From positions 1-23,702 of the forward strand of contig JACUUP010000013.1 in NCBI GenBank assembly GCA_014859225.1: DNA of 23,702 nt, written 5' to 3'. Of this stretch, positions 23,158 to 23,702 are shown one piece after another. Under the pieces are notes generated by a model. That model saw nothing but the letters and a program-made list of their open reading frames with translations. It searched no databases and was not told the DNA's origin. Numbering within the stretch: position 1 is the first letter of the stretch; every line of letters starts with the position of its first letter. This DNA is from Candidatus Aerophobota bacterium (GTDB taxonomy: Bacteria; Aerophobota; Aerophobia; Aerophobales; B3-G15). A program made the position numbers and the translations under genes.

Positions 23158-23702
23158 ATGAAAGTAAAATTGTATTTCAGAGGAATAAGCGCTAATATAC
23201 TACTACTTGGCCTGGTTAGTTTTTTAAATGATTTGAGCAGCGAAATGATAATGCCCATCCTGCCAATGTTTATAACCGCACTGGGTGGTGGCGGATTGGT
23301 TATTGGACTCATCGGGGGACTCAGTGATTCTGTAGCGAGCATATTAAAGGTTTTTGCCGGTTTTTGGTCTGATAAAACGGGAAAAAGAAAAATATTTATT
23401 TCTTCGGGCTATTTGACCTCATCTTTTTTTAAATTGTTTTTAGCTTTCTCTCAAATCTGGCAGCATGTTTTAGTGTTTACAGGTCTTGAGCGAGTGGGTA
23501 AAGGATTACGCACTGCTCCCCGCGATGCAATTCTTGCAGATTCTATGTGCGGCAAAAGAGGTAGGGGATTTGGAATTCACAGAACTATGGATACCTGTGG
23601 GGCAATTGGAGGCTCAGTTGTTGTTTTCCTGCTCTTCTGGTTCTTAGCGTTTGATTTTAAATTGATTATTTTTATTGCTGCCATTATAGCTTTTTTTTCA
23701 CT
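23158..23702 (+). CDS. MFS transporter, 3' end beyond the window
   Basis: Major facilitator superfamily protein, 181 codons visible and open to the window edge. It opens with MKVKLYFRGISANILLLGLV, then SFLNDLSSEMIMPILPMFI, the usual first helix of this subgroup, and shows the loop motif DKTGKRK after the second hydrophobic region and GLERVGKGLRTAPRDAILAD later. This RxGKGxRTAPRDAL pattern is typical of a poorly characterised MFS branch in anaerobes. The start is ATG 23158; no strong Shine-Dalgarno is visible because the preceding bases are the degenerate tag. The substrate is unknown. Confidence 0.88.
   Translation, partial: MKVKLYFRGISANILLLGLVSFLNDLSSEMIMPILPMFITALGGGGLVIGLIGGLSDSVASILKVFAGFWSDKTGKRKIFISSGYLTSSFFKLFLAFSQIWQHVLVFTGLERVGKGLRTAPRDAILADSMCGKRGRGFGIHRTMDTCGAIGGSVVVFLLFWFLAFDFKLIIFIAAIIAFFS

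Noticed and set aside
1-23702. tRNA, rRNA or prophage genes
   Set aside because: No cloverleaf-like or rRNA-like sequence and no phage structural or integrase gene was seen on either strand. The XRE protein alone is not evidence for a prophage.

Overview
The window reads as chromosomal DNA from an uncultivated, probably anaerobic, diderm bacterium. It is fairly AT-rich, and housekeeping genes are mixed with accessory genes and dispersed repeats. An outer-membrane-type beta-barrel candidate, exported proteins, a cobalamin-dependent enzyme, a CoA-acylating aldehyde dehydrogenase and radical-SAM genes fit a fermentative candidate-phylum lineage (Omnitrophota-like or similar). No rRNA or tRNA gene is visible, so this placement is only an impression.

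Layout. 1-3003 (+): nfeD and an SPFH/slipin gene in overlapping order, a DUF3467 gene and recX. 3162-6406 (+): a PTS EIIA domain fused to an opine-dehydrogenase-like enzyme, overlapping by one base a B12-binding-domain protein. 6354-7120: a REP-associated tyrosine transposase (RAYT, - strand) with inverted copies of its own REP tag at both ends. 7231-8217: an AT-rich FkbM methyltransferase with its own strong promoter. 8272-10019: CoA-acylating aldehyde dehydrogenase and a STAS protein. 10315-12063: typA/bipA. 12064-12776: a patchwork of a promoter-bearing repeat, a broken creatininase, an XRE regulator and a REP hairpin. 12777-16126 (+): MsbA-type ABC exporter, ICMT-like methyltransferase, MBL-fold hydrolase. 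16405-20019 (-): membrane-anchored radical SAM protein, a fused membrane/spermidine-synthase protein, and the C-terminal relic of a second radical SAM (AmrS-type) gene. 20234-21389 (+): beta-barrel-like exported protein, a broken duplicate of the ABC-exporter 3' end, and a DUF6506 gene. 21472-22257 (-): exported acetolactate decarboxylase. 22534-23702 (+): a flavodoxin-like protein and the start of an MFS transporter cut by the window edge.

The outstanding feature is the RAYT/REP system. The 15-base tag GGGGACAGATTTATT, preceded by an A-run, occurs twelve times: two copies bracket the RAYT, six form three inverted pairs, and four are single. All three pairs have exactly 19 bases between the 15-base arms. 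One pair carries a matched change in both arms that keeps the stem perfect. Single tags sit 13-17 bases after stop codons in one orientation, and the RAYT copy has replaced the C-terminal end of the B12-protein gene. Repeats also lie beside or within a few hundred bases of most of the broken genes (ABC 3' duplicate, AmrS relic, creatininase fragment), which suggests that repeat-driven rearrangement shaped the window. A second tag family (AGGGTCAGGTCTTGA...) has at least three recognisable copies. Two of these belong to a roughly 170-bp repeat that carries the same promoter-like sequence in both places.
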